Shown: one piece after another, positions 10,171 through 20,923 of the stretch
How the letters are laid out: each line of letters starts with the position of its first letter
Position numbering within the stretch: the first letter of the stretch is position 1
Source: Chalciporus piperatus
Taxonomy: Eukaryota > Basidiomycota > Agaricomycetes > Boletales > Boletaceae
DNA length: 64,000 nucleotides
Direction of reading: 5' to 3'
Assembly (NCBI GenBank): GCA_038093975.1
Contig: JBBPTG010000012.1
Span: forward strand, 186,001-250,000
The notes under the pieces: model-generated
Database searches by the model: none
What the model was told of the DNA's origin: nothing
The model's input: the letters and a program-made list of their open reading frames with translations, nothing else
Position numbers and translations under genes: made by a program

Positions 10171-12729
10171 CTACTTTCGCGACATCCGTATGGGCATCTC
10201 GTACTCTGCTGCCGAGTGGCTGTCATAATGTTTCCAAGGTTCATCGTCATCTCTCAACTCGTGGTAACGAGTATGTTCGTTCTTTCGTTCGGTCCGTTTT
10301 CGCCACCAAAAACTGCAATCATCCCGAGTCAGTCGCTACATTTCTGCCCAAACCCGTGAGCGACACTCACATGAACCAAATCCCTCCTCCGATCAAGAAC
10401 AACACGGCCAACACTCCCCCGACGATTTTTCCTATGTTCCGACTCAAAAATGCCTCCACCTTACCCACCCCTCCCGGATCCGGATTCGTATACGTATGAT
10501 CTCTCCCCGAAAGCTCGCTCGCGCTGGGGGGGTTACTCGGGTCATAACAATACTGCGAGAAACACGTCGCGCAGAATTGCGAGCGCTGCGGGATGGGCGT
10601 GACCTTGAGTCTTGCCCGATCGAGCGCGGCGCATTGAAGACATTTACCCCAGTCGGGATCTGGGGATGTCGTGTTGGGTTTAAACCCGCCGAGCGTGTTT
10701 GAGAAAGCTTGATTGATCAAGACGGCGATCGAAAGAGGGCTGTAGACGAATTGGAAGTCACCTGTGCTGAATGGAGGTGAGTTTGTGAAGACGGTAGAGA
10801 TGATCGACCAACTTTGATGCTGGGGCACTTCCATCCAGTGGAGGTGAATTAGGAATGTAGATGACAAGGGGGTATTCTGCAGGAGCATGGGTTGGGTTGC
10901 ATCCAAAGAACGTTGGCCTTTGATTGACCCCGGTTGAAACAAAGTCATGGGCTGACGATGGTATAGGAGGGAATGCCTGATGGGATGAAGAAAGAGTAGA
11001 AGATATCCGCTGCGAAGTGGCGAGTAATGATGTGCCGCTTTAATACATGTGAGTCGTGTAGTTGTGGAAATATGGATAGAGCTGACTGACTTTGGCCACT
11101 GGTTAGGGTCATCTGAGCTGGCGTCTACTGCGACGACGACGTCGACAGCCCTAGCTTCTGTGAAGAGGCTCCCAAATGGAACTTGCTCAGAGTTGGATCC
11201 GCCGTCCACGAGGGAAAGCCACTGCGAGGGAGCATCCGGAAACGTATCGGGATTGACACCTTGGAATGCCTTTTTCATGTTGTAAGGCATGGATCTTTTA
11301 TGTACACAGTACTCACATTTGGCCAATTGGCAACATTCAGAGCACGCGATTGGACTTTGGAAGCCAGTTGGTGATAAACAAAGTTCATTCCCGATTCCTC
11401 GCCATTTTGATCGTCAAAACCCGCAAAATTGCCACTCGAGGTGTCTAGGATTTGCTGGAGGTAACACATGAGCGATCAAACGGATAACAGGATGGAAAGA
11501 GGAATCATACGTTAAAGAAACTTGAACTCAAGCCCATCAAAAAACCAACTTGGTCGAAGCCAGTCACACAACCGAAAGAGTCAGCAGGAAGCCCATTTGT
11601 CAGGTGTGTCCCTGACACAGTCATTGGAGCCATAGCAGACAAGTTTGGATCCCAAGACCCAAATTCGAGCGGGGTAAACTGTCGATGTTGGCCAAATGCA
11701 AGTTAGAACAACACAAGCATACTCACTTCATAAACCACGGACTTTGGGGACACTGTGGTAGACCCCGAGGTTAGCGAACCAGCAACTATGATAGGGAAGG
11801 GTATCGATTGGTTTGAATATGTTGGTAATTGTGGTAATTGTGACCAAAGTTGGCCTGCCCCGTGTCCGGTGCTATTCGTGTAGAAATTGCTGGAGGTGGT
11901 TTGATTCAAGAAATGATAGGATAACATGCGTCCCCATAAGTCGGTGACGCTGGTATCGCTGAAAGGGACCGTAAGCAGTATCTCATTGAAGGTCGGGACG
12001 AGACGAACATTGTTTTATTAGCTTTGGCTTCCACGCTGGCCAATATACTTCCCCAGTACTCCTGATTATCGCTGTCCCCCACGTTGATGCTGGAAGGCAC
12101 AACTAAATCCAAGTCCAGCATCCACCCCGATAGAGCTGCGCCGTCTCCGTATACCAGCGCAGAAGGACTTGGCCAGTCATTCAACGCCAACGACGCCGTG
12201 AGCCACGAACCACCTATGCAGTGTCTATCATTGGTCAAAGATCGCGCGACCACTTGACCTAGCGCTTACCAGACGACCCTGCGAGATATGAAGCAACCTG
12301 GAGTAATCCCCCTGTTCCCATCAACTTTGCAGTTTTATTCCTCGCGTCCAGCGCCGAGAAAACCCCGGCCCCGAACTGCGCTGTGCGGTAACCCCTACCG
12401 CCCACAGCAATGCCAACCCTTGGAAGATTCCCATTGAATATGGAGAAGTTGTACCCAATCGACGATCCATCGCCAACCCAGTCCAACCATTCGCTCGGAA
12501 TTACGTTCGACTCTCTTGTATTAATGAAGGATTGCTCTTGGGTGTTTAACGATTGATTTTGGGGCGTGAACGTGCGCACGAGGACACCTGGACCGTCTGA
12601 ATTGGATGGTTGTGCGCATGGGGCATTTAATGTTGGTGCGTAGTCTGTGATCGAACTCCCAGCCACGCAAGGTATCTGGAAGATAGCAAGCAGGAGGGGA
12701 AGAACAAAGAGCAGGACAGGATCCCTCAT
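10171..12729 (-). CDS. PLB1: Phospholipase B (lysophospholipase) with C-terminal membrane anchor
   Basis: Exons 12729-12270, 12213-12009, 11958-11727, 11678-11511, 11454-11317, 11269-11087, 11009-10813, 10766-10371 and 10312-10171 give 706 residues. ATG 12729 is preferred because it starts directly at a hydrophobic signal peptide (MRDPVLLFVLPLLLAIF); an in-frame ATG lies 39 bp upstream. Family signatures: oxyanion-region AVGGRGYRTAQ, nucleophile elbow AGSSGGSW (Ser near 155), FTPLEFGSWDPN, and the catalytic Asp in LVDGGSNSEQVPF (near 422). The family removes acyl chains from phospholipids and lysophospholipids outside the cell. The C-terminus is unusual: a Gly-rich transmembrane helix (IVGGVLAVLFLIGGGIWF) followed by about 45 mostly charged residues, instead of a GPI signal. 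Confidence 0.93.
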
Positions 12730-13706
12730 GATGGAGCACGAGCTAGCATTATCGTAGTGAGAGAGCAACTGAAATTATATGTTGCACTGCGTGTGTCGTC
12801 GGTGTCTGTACAGTTCGGAATACGATATGGGGCTGGGTACGTTACCGTACTACTCACACTATAAGCGTTACCATGTCGAACGATCTGCGATCCAACTGCA
12901 ATCTAATATAGAACGTCTACACTGGCAGGCAAGGCAATGCACATAGTGCAGGAATATATCAGTTTGGCACCAAGGTAGGACTCTACGTGCAGCCGTTTGT
13001 GTCCGTGTTCTTGGACATGAGGGCAAATGGCTGGTTGATCAGCGAACTCGGCTCTAGCAGACTACCGGGGTCACCGTGCCCCTCCCACCGACCAATCAGC
13101 GACATTCCGTACAGAATTATGTTCCGGGAGCTCCGGGACGGTGGATGGCCACACTGGATGAACGGAAGTCAGGAAGAGGCAGATGGACGACGGATACTCG
13201 ATTCTACGACATTCAACCTCGGCGTTCGACGCGTATAAAGGTGGTGGTTGACAATTTGCACAAGGTCGTTTCTACTCTTCTATGTTCAATCTCGCCCGCC
13301 GAGTGAACAAACTATTGGCGTGGGCGCGGGGGGAGGAGGAGGAGATGACAAAGCTTTGGGTTACATAAAACGTTCGAGTCGCTGGCGTTGTCAGCAAGTC
13401 CCAGTATCTGTTCCTCATCTCCTCCCACCATCATGGCAGCTCGTGAACGTTTGAACATCCACATCCATGCTTTTGCACATTGCAAAAACTCGTCATCGAC
13501 ATCAAAGCAGACCCGTCGAACGCAGACACATAGGTTCTAATCACTACAACATGTCACCGTAGAAAAAAGGTAGGAACTGTCCGTCTCACTGACTCGTGGG
13601 TTGGTACGTCGTCCAAGTGCTACTATTAAGTTAAGAGATTCTGAAGTACAGGCAGATGCAGAAACAAGGACCTTAAACCCTGTGCCGTACCCGAGTCACA
13701 ACCTGG
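12730..13706. other. Intergenic: phospholipase promoter and bZIP 3' flank
   Basis: I read no supported gene here. Open frames of 60-83 codons on the + strand lack motifs and start codons in context. The half next to 12730 should carry the phospholipase B promoter; no TATA element is clear enough to call. Confidence 0.5.
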
Positions 13707-14581
13707 TCACTCCATCTCCGCCTTCTCCCCTTCTTGCCTGTTCTCTTGCATTAACTGTTGCTGCGGTGGCGGGGGAGCTAACATCGGTCCCGGCGGTAGT
13801 TGGCCTCCCATCTGTCCTTGGCTCAATGCGGCTCTGAGGGCAGCGTTTTCGATCCTTAGTTGATCGACGAGGGCTCGACATTCTTCCCAACGACGATTTG
13901 CCTCGTCTGCGGAGGCGAGTGCGGCGTCAAGAAGTTGAGAACGAGACTCGAGAGCCTTGACACGTCTAAATGACAAGGTGAGATTGGAAAGATTGACGAC
14001 TGCAGGTTAGGATGCGATGGACGAAGGACTCACTGATCTCTCCTCTCTCTAAATGCTCTTTGAGCTTTCCTGTTTTGTTCTGCGCGTTTGCTCTGACTGA
14101 GCTGGCGACCACCCTTTCCATCGTGCTCGTCATCGGGGTCTTGGCCGTTGAGGGCCAGTTGGGAAGGTTCACCTGGAGGAAGTGGGGGCGGAGGCTGGGC
14201 ATACTCGGGAGGTGCGTATTGGTACATTGGTGGGTGACCCATACCGGGAGGCATGAGTGCATGTGGGGGAGGAAGCATGTGGCCGAGATGCATTCCCGGG
14301 GGTGGTGGAGGTGGAGGAGGGTGCTGCTGCTGCTGAGGTTGAGGCTGAGGCAGCGCTGGGGGAGGAGGACCGGCTGGTGCCGAAGGGGGTGATTTACGCT
14401 TGCGAGATGTGCGGGTGGCGGCGGGTGGTTGTTGCTGCTGAGGTGGCTGGGTAGTTGTCGGGTTTGATGGGGGAGGTTGCGGATCATCGCGTAGACGCAT
14501 GACAGGTGTTGTATGTGAGGCGAGTGCATCTGCTGGTTGGGGTTGCTGCTGGGGAGGTTGTTGATGTTGATACTGTAACAT
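13707..14581 (-). CDS. bZIP transcription factor, Pap1/Yap-like
   Basis: Exons 14581-14034 and 13965-13707 give 268 residues. Residues about 1-150 are almost wholly Gln/Pro/His-rich, with poly-Q and poly-P runs. The basic region SKRAEQNRKAQRAFRERRDQ near 164-183 carries the NxxAQxxFR signature of fungal Pap1/Yap factors, where Gln replaces the usual Ala of AP-1. The single intron cuts the codon series just after this, between basic region and zipper. The zipper follows with leucines or equivalents every seven residues (VKALESRSQLLDAAL ... VDQLRIENAALRAAL). Pap1/Yap proteins control oxidative-stress and multidrug responses, but I do not see their C-terminal cysteine-rich domain in this short protein, so redox control is doubtful. 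PHS1 lies divergently 232 bp away. Confidence 0.9.
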
Positions 14582-14813
14582 GTTCGAATATGTGTAGACT
14601 TGAATTGACAGGCAAGCTGATCGACTTTGCAGGTCGCGTTTGAGGGGGGCGCGAGTATTAGTAAGAAAAATGCTGACCCAGACTGACAGCCATCTATTTG
14701 CATCTATTTGCTACACCGCCCAGGTATGCAATGACTCAGCATGTCCTCTGTATTACGTAATTCACACCCTTTTATTATTTCTCGATGATTTTCTTTTTTT
14801 ATTCCGAGGTTCA
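14582..14813. promoter_or_regulatory. Divergent promoter gap, bZIP / PHS1
   Basis: 232 bp separate the two start codons, so both promoters must share or overlap here. The side next to PHS1 is T-rich. No specific factor site is clear. Confidence 0.5.
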
Positions 14814-15702
14814 ATGTCGTCCAAGGGTGTGTCGAAATGAGATTTGTCTGTTTTATTTACTGAGTTTTTATTGCAGGTCTCGTTCGGATTTACCTGCTCG
14901 GGTTCAACATACTCTCTGCGGTGGGATGGGCGTATGTGCTCTTCGTGACTGTCCAAGCCATCGCGACCAAGAACACGAGTCACCCACTCGCCTGGTTGTC
15001 CTCACACATTCCCTCCGTGTTCCCATGGACGTCTGACACCAGATCTGCCAACGCGTTCTCAAATTACCTCAAGTCGTTGATACTTCCCTACGTGCCCCCC
15101 ACCCATGTCTACTCTTGGTCCATCCTCGCACCCGTGCAGTCTCTCGCAGCACTCGAGGTCATACACGTCCTCCTAGGCTTCGTCAGGTCTCCTCTCCCCA
15201 CAACATTCATGCAAGTATCCTCCCGTCTCATCCTCGTATGGGCGATCCTTGCTCGCTTCCCGTCGACTCACTTGAGCCCAATTTACACGACCATGGTCTT
15301 GGCTTGGTCGCTAACGGAGGTCCCCCGATACTCCTACTATGCCCTTGGTCTGCTCGGTGTCGAACCACCGGCATGGTTGACTTGGCTCCGTTACTCTACC
15401 TTTTATTTTCTATACCCCCTCGGTGCTGGTAGCGAGGCGCTTGTCGCGCTCAGCACTATTCCTGAGTGGCAGAATGGCAGGTACCTCAACTGGGCCATCG
15501 AGGATGTCGTCAAAGCCGCAATGGTCTTAATTTGGATCCCTGGTACGTCTTGTCGCGTGCGTCCCGCTAATTCCCAGCTCATCCTCCCCAAGGCCTCTAT
15601 GTTATGTATACCCACATGATTCACACTCGCCGCAAGGTCCTCGGTCCTCAAAAGGGTCAAAAATTGGGCGCCAAGCCCAAAGACAGGAAAAAGGCTGATT
15701 AG
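14814..15702 (+). CDS. PHS1: Very-long-chain (3R)-3-hydroxyacyl-CoA dehydratase
   Basis: Exons 14814-14826 (13 nt), 14877-15542 and 15593-15702 give 262 residues. The family dehydrates 3-hydroxyacyl-CoA in the endoplasmic reticulum during very-long-chain fatty acid elongation, feeding sphingolipid synthesis. Signatures: YLLGFNILSAVGW at the first membrane helix; ALEVIHVLLGFVRSP; and the active-site helix WSLTEVPRYSYYALGL, containing the conserved Tyr and Glu of the family. There are about six hydrophobic segments. The tail is short and basic with lysines (GQKLGAKPKDRKKAD), consistent with ER retention. The 13-nt first exon is required to supply an ATG in the right phase. Confidence 0.96.
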
Positions 15703-16042
15703 AACACCCCAACACTCCCGACCAAACAATCCACGAGCTCACGACCGATACCCACAACTTAGGTCTTAATCCCGATGATTTCGAATTCTTTGATGACGCG
15801 CTGTACTTTGTGCATTAGCAATCATTTCTAATAAACTAGTTCGCTTTCTCGGACGGCCGAATCGAAATCAACATCATGATTCACCTGCGGAGGTTATATC
15901 CCCCGTCTAGACTGCAATCGGATGGTCTCATTCACAATTTCTAATCGTTTATAACGCCCCAACTTGTCTCCTTCATCCTTCACTCGTACCACATCTGCCT
16001 TCCACTGACGACCATTCACGTTTCTCTCTTCTGATCACGACA
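15703..16042. other. Intergenic: PHS1 3' flank and aspartic protease promoter
   Basis: No gene is seen. A TATA-like hexamer (TATAAC) on the + strand at 15950-15955 lies about 90 bp upstream of the protease ATG and is a plausible core promoter element. Confidence 0.4.
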
Positions 16043-18088
16043 ATGCAGTTCCGCAGAGCACTCTTCCTTCTCTTTCTAGCGACGTGCACGCTCTCTACGC
16101 CTGTGCACAAAAAGCGGTACCTATCCCGCGTAAACTATGCTCATCATAAAATCCGCCGAGCGGCTGCTACACCGTCACCGTCACAAATACCCTCATCCCT
16201 CCACATCTTCAGTAAACAGACTGCAGTACGCATAGCCCTCCGACACCTGCTCCAGCGTTTGCTGTCGCTGACCATTTGAACCACAGCTCGCTGCGCGATC
16301 TGCGGCTGAGCGGAAGTATCAGCATGCCCCTGCGCTGCTGGCTGGCCAGGGTGTACAGCCTGGTTACGCTATACCTTCTTCGCTCAGAAACACCTATGAC
16401 AACGCGTCTGACCATGCTACTAACCTCACCCTGCTCACCCCTCCTCATTTCAGACCGATTGTTGGCACTCAGATCGATGCTACAGTCGGAACTATGAACG
16501 CCGGTGTTGGAGTGCTGGCCGTTGCGAATAGGTCGGTTATCGTTCCTCTTACTGACGAAATTCTGGGTGTCGAGGACCTCGAGTACTACGGCCCGTTGAG
16601 CTTGGGGAGTCAGGGTCAAACGCTGCAAATTGATTTTGACACAGGTTCTGCTGGTGGGCTTCCCCTTCTTAGGATCTAACGACCGACGATTCTCATGACG
16701 CTACGGATTCATTATAGATCTTTGGGTTCCTGTTAGTAGTTGTGGCGATTGCGGGTCACTCACACCGTTTCAGGCTAGCGACAGTACCACATATCGTAAC
16801 ACAGGTCAACCTTTTAGCGTCACCTACGTGAGTTCGAGTCGACCGTAATGCCCCACATCATCACTACAAGCTCATCGTTCTTCACCAGGGATACGGCGAT
16901 GTGAATGGCACAGTCGCCGTCGACACCGTGTCGATAGGTTCTTTCAACGTGTCCGACCAATACTTTGGTGCAGTCAGCTCTGTCTCCCAGAACTTTGCCG
17001 AGTCGCCCAATTCTGGACTTGCTGGCCTAGCGTTTGGCTCGATTTCAAGATCTCGTAAACCTACTTTTGCTGAAAATCTGATCTCCCAGGGTTTTCTGCA
17101 AGCACCTTTGTTCAGCATCTACTTGACTAGGAATCAGGAGGAAGGCTCCGAGGTGGGTGATGATTATTGTTTGCAGTACATGTCAGGACTAATGATACGG
17201 TATGTGTAGATCTGCTTCGGATGTGTTGACGTGTCAAAAGCGATCGGGACCAACACTTTGTGGATGCCAGTTGTCTCCAAGGCATTATTCTTTCCTTTTC
17301 TCCTTGCCGGATTCTGCTGAGATGAGCGTCCTGCAAGACTTACTGGACGGTCAATATGGCCGGCGTAAGCGTGGGCAGTTCGAACGTCCCTACTCAGGCT
17401 GGAAAAGCAAACGCCGTATGTCGAACCCAACGGCTGTTTCGAACCACACTCTTACCACTTTCCGGACTCGTCGCTGTTTTAGATCGTCGATACGGGCACA
17501 TCGTTCATATACGTTCCCGGCGACCTTGCTACCACCATGTACAAACTGGTGAGCTCGAGTTGTTTTACAACGACTCGAGGGTGTGACCTGACGCGTGCTC
17601 TGCGCTGCATAGATCCCTGGATCTGCGCTAGCCCCATTCTACAGTTCCGGCTATTACTCGTACCCTTGTAACACCCAAGTCAATATATCCTTCATCCTTG
17701 GGAGCCAGACCCTCCCTCTCGATCCACGCGATTTCAACCTCGGGGTAAACGAGGATGATCCTTCCGGCGAGTCAGTATTGCAGTTTGACCCCCAGTTTGG
17801 TCTAGTTCTATCGTCCTAACATTTCCTCTTTCTTCTCAGAACGTGCATCGGCGCCATCGTTGGTGGAACTTTCAATTTTGCAATCATCGGTAGGTCACGA
17901 CGCTCGTGTCTTGACGTTCGAATGCTCATTCGCACCACCTCAGGCGATTCGTTTTTGAAGTCATGTAAGCCCCATGGGGTGGTTTGGGTATTTTGATCAA
18001 CCCAACTGATTATCCTCACTTAGACGTGTCCATTTTCGATTACTCGCACGGGACAAGAGTTGGCTTCGTGAAAAGCATCAATCAATGA
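16043..18088 (+). CDS. Secreted pepsin-like aspartic protease
   Basis: Exons 16043-16225, 16287-16653, 16718-16827, 16889-17152, 17210-17281, 17338-17415, 17483-17548, 17613-17770, 17840-17889, 17944-17964 and 18024-18088 give 477 residues. A signal peptide (MQFRRALFLLFLATCTLS) and a propeptide of about 140 residues precede the mature enzyme. The two catalytic aspartates sit in FDTGSADLWVP (near 179) and IVDTGTSFIYVP (near 361), and the A1 family end is present (IIGDSFLKSYVSIFDY). These enzymes cleave extracellular proteins at acid pH. The join 17281/17338 needs an intron starting GC rather than GT to keep VVSKTYWTVNM intact; a GT donor at 17270 would lose four residues. Confidence 0.93.
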
Positions 18089-18498
18089 TGGTGAGCATCC
18101 CGTCGTGGAGCGACCGACCTTTGGTAATAAACTTTCATTGATTCTAGCCTCGTCCACGTCACGATGTCGTTGAGGAGGGGGGGCTTTTGCTGGATTGCTA
18201 ACTGTACTACTGATTTGCTCATGAATCAACTGCTGCTGATGATCCGTCCTGTTTCGTGTGACCGCCTGTCGTTTATCTCAAGCATTCAATGCCCTCGCAA
18301 TTTCGTCAATCCACCATTCAGATTCGTTGGATAGCTATGTCATACAGGGTGAATAAGTATTCAAGACAAACGACTATACAACCGGAAATACCTAACCAAC
18401 GCCACCAAGGGCTACAAGATCGAGGAAAGATAGTAATATCTAGTAGTGGGTAATATGGCAAATCAAGAAAGGGAGAAAGAGATATGAAACGGGCTAGC
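18089..18498. other. Convergent gap between the protease gene and RAD21
   Basis: Both neighbours end towards this stretch, so it should hold two 3' untranslated regions. No coding or RNA feature is visible. Confidence 0.5.
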
Positions 18499-20813
18499 CT
18501 AACCCATCGCAGAGATCACGGACGGGGCTGTCGAACCATGTCTCTGGTGTTCCCAAAGCTTGTCATTGGCCCGAATCTCGATATTCTCGAATGCGGCACT
18601 CTGAGACAACTTGACACAATCGCGCGTTCCGAGGACAAGCAACTCGAAGAAGAACGCCGAAGCTGCTCTTCTCGATGCCTTGTGCGACATCTGAGCAAAA
18701 CTCATCACCTTCTCTTCCCCTTCATCGTCCTCCGGTTGTAATTCCTTGCGTATGATCCCGAGGGCTTTGACAGTATTTCTACTGTAGCCTTTGCCCTCCC
18801 CTTCAGTGGCCGATTCTGGCGCAGAAGAGGACTGTGACGGCCGGACGTCGAACGCGGCAATCGCAGAACTGACGTCAGCGTACGTTTCTTCTCCTTCCTC
18901 CGCATCCACAGCGGGTGTCGACAGACGGCTTCTCTCCGAAGGTGCAACACTCCGTCCGCGATCAGCCCCAAGCTCCTCCTGGGCCACGGGGAAATCACCC
19001 CCAACGTCCATCCGGAAATCGTCCATCCCACCGCTAATGTCGCCAAAGTCAAATCCACCCTCGGGTGCGATGCTGGCACGACCACCGAGTGCTTCACTGG
19101 CGATGGCAACGCTGGGAGCGATGCTGGCGTCGCGTCTCCCTTGCTCGACTTCTTCGTCTTCGTGTGCACTCTCTTCCACTCTTGGTTTCTTCCTTCCACC
19201 CTTTTCAGGGGATACCGCTCTCTTCTTGGAGGGAAGCCCGCTCTGCAGAGGACGCATGAAGAGATCTGACAACTCGGGTGCCAGACCGGGCGGGCCAGCG
19301 AAGAAGAAGGTTCCGTCCGGCGTGACCTTTGTTGGCAAGAAATAAGCGAGTGGATCTTCTCGTATTTCCATGAGGCGCATGACCATCGTTGACCGCGGGA
19401 GGAACTGTTGCTCGGCTAGAATATCACTGATATCCCTGACCACTGGGGCACCCAGTCCACGGCCTGCTCGAGCACCTGGACCGTCCGCAAGTTCAATCAC
19501 AGAGTCGATGATTTGCTTCTTCTCCTTCGGTTTTCGCTTGGCTTTGGCTTTGGCTCCGTCTGCTTCTGCTTCCTCTGGTAACTCTGGTTGAGCGGCGCGA
19601 GGGGTAAGGTTGATGTCAAATGGCGGAGGGGTTCGAGGGGGCTCCGTGAGTGGCGATGCTACAGGGGGGTGAGTGTCAAGGTCAACAAAGCTTATTGAAT
19701 TGACTTACACATCCGCGAAGGAGACCATGTTTGACCAGGTGTCTTCGCCCCCTCAGACAGTACACCGTCTCCGAAATCTATCCCGAGATCCAAGTCCGCC
19801 CCTGCAACATCTGGACCGAATGGCATGTCGACATCCATATCCGCACCAAAAGGATGCTCTGACGCCTCCCTACTCCCGTAGGAAAATGCGTCAAGGTCTT
19901 TATCTCCTCCGCGACCACGCCCTATCATGTGTGAATTTAAAGACTCCCGGGCACTCCGTGGTATCGGTGCATCTCGACCCACTTCAACGCTTCCGTCGAC
20001 AACACTTGTGCCGTCTCTGACGCTGACAGGGCCGTCACCGAAATCAAGACCCAAGTCGAGCTCGTCGAAATCTTGGGAACCAATACCATCGGACGGTCCG
20101 AGATCGAATCCATAGCCAGGGTCATCAAGGTCGAGTTGGAAATCCTCTGCGGTTTGGAGGGTGATATCAGCCTGACGAGCGACATGATGTCCTTGAGGCT
20201 CGGCAATGCGATCCTCAAAGTCAATATCCCTAAAGGTGGGGTGAGTGGTGTCACGGGTACGGGGAGCAGACTCACCAGTTAATGTCTGGAATGAGTACGT
20301 CCAAATCAAGGTTTCCGCCCTGGAGTGTGATGGCGTTACGGTTTACGGCCAATTGGTCCTCGGTCATGTCGACAAGACCTGGTCGAAACGCCTGAAACAT
20401 TGGAGGTTATATCGGCAGGGGTGGAGTGGAAAACGAAACACACCATCTTGATTTTCAGCAATGCTTCATTACAATCATCAAGGAGATATTTTGCTTTTCT
20501 GCTGTAAATGCGAACGACACCAAGCAATAGTTGTCCGCTGAGACGTAGAGCCATAACCTCGATTTCCTGACCCATGATAGCACCTAGATGGGGACTTGTT
20601 GGCTACGGCTGGCGTGTAAATCGGATCAAACTTGCCTGCAGCTTGCTGGATATCTGTCTGCAGTGTCTGTGTCTTGGAGAGTTTCCGCTCCATGTGTGCG
20701 GCAAGCCATACTTTGGCCAACGGTCCTCTCCGCGAGAGGATTGCCTCTGAGTAGAACTGGTGGGCGTGTCTGCTTAGATCTGCGAGTGGTTTAATGGTTA
20801 ATTGACGTACCAT
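18499..20813 (-). CDS. RAD21: Cohesin kleisin subunit Rad21/Scc1
   Basis: Exons 20813-20811, 20756-20636, 20583-20444, 20391-20276, 20229-19709 and 19658-18499 give 686 residues. The first exon is just the ATG. The N-terminal Smc3-binding domain follows ([60 protein letters not shown]). The middle is acidic and Gly/Asp-rich, where separase cleavage would be expected. The C-terminus carries the winged-helix that binds Smc1 ([20 protein letters not shown]). The protein closes the cohesin ring for sister-chromatid cohesion in the nucleus. Rec8 is the meiotic paralogue; the closeness of the N-terminus to mitotic Rad21 favours Rad21. Intron 20584-20635 begins GCAAGT, so it is a GC-AG intron. Confidence 0.96.
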
Positions 20814-20923
20814 TTATTGAATCAAGAAATAAGGATAAGATATACAAGAAAAAGGGGGCCAACAACTTCGACGCGGTTGTGGCAGTAAGCAAGGGTGAAC
20901 TCGTGGCTGTGCTGTTGTTCTTC
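20814..20923. promoter_or_regulatory. 110-bp divergent promoter gap, RAD21 / PPR gene
   Basis: Only 110 bp lie between the ATG of RAD21 (reading left) and the first ATG of the PPR gene (reading right). Transcription of both must start inside this gap or inside the neighbouring gene. No clear TATA element is seen. Confidence 0.55.

Noticed and set aside
10767..10812. Frameshift in the phospholipase gene near IPNSPP
   Set aside because: A 46-nt intron (GTTGGT ... TTCAG) joins SPPLDGSAPAS to NTGDFQFVY and all nine exons then close in phase.
20879..20923. Longer PPR N-terminus from position 20879
   Set aside because: The codon there is GTG; the first ATG in frame is 20924, which starts a good mitochondrial leader.
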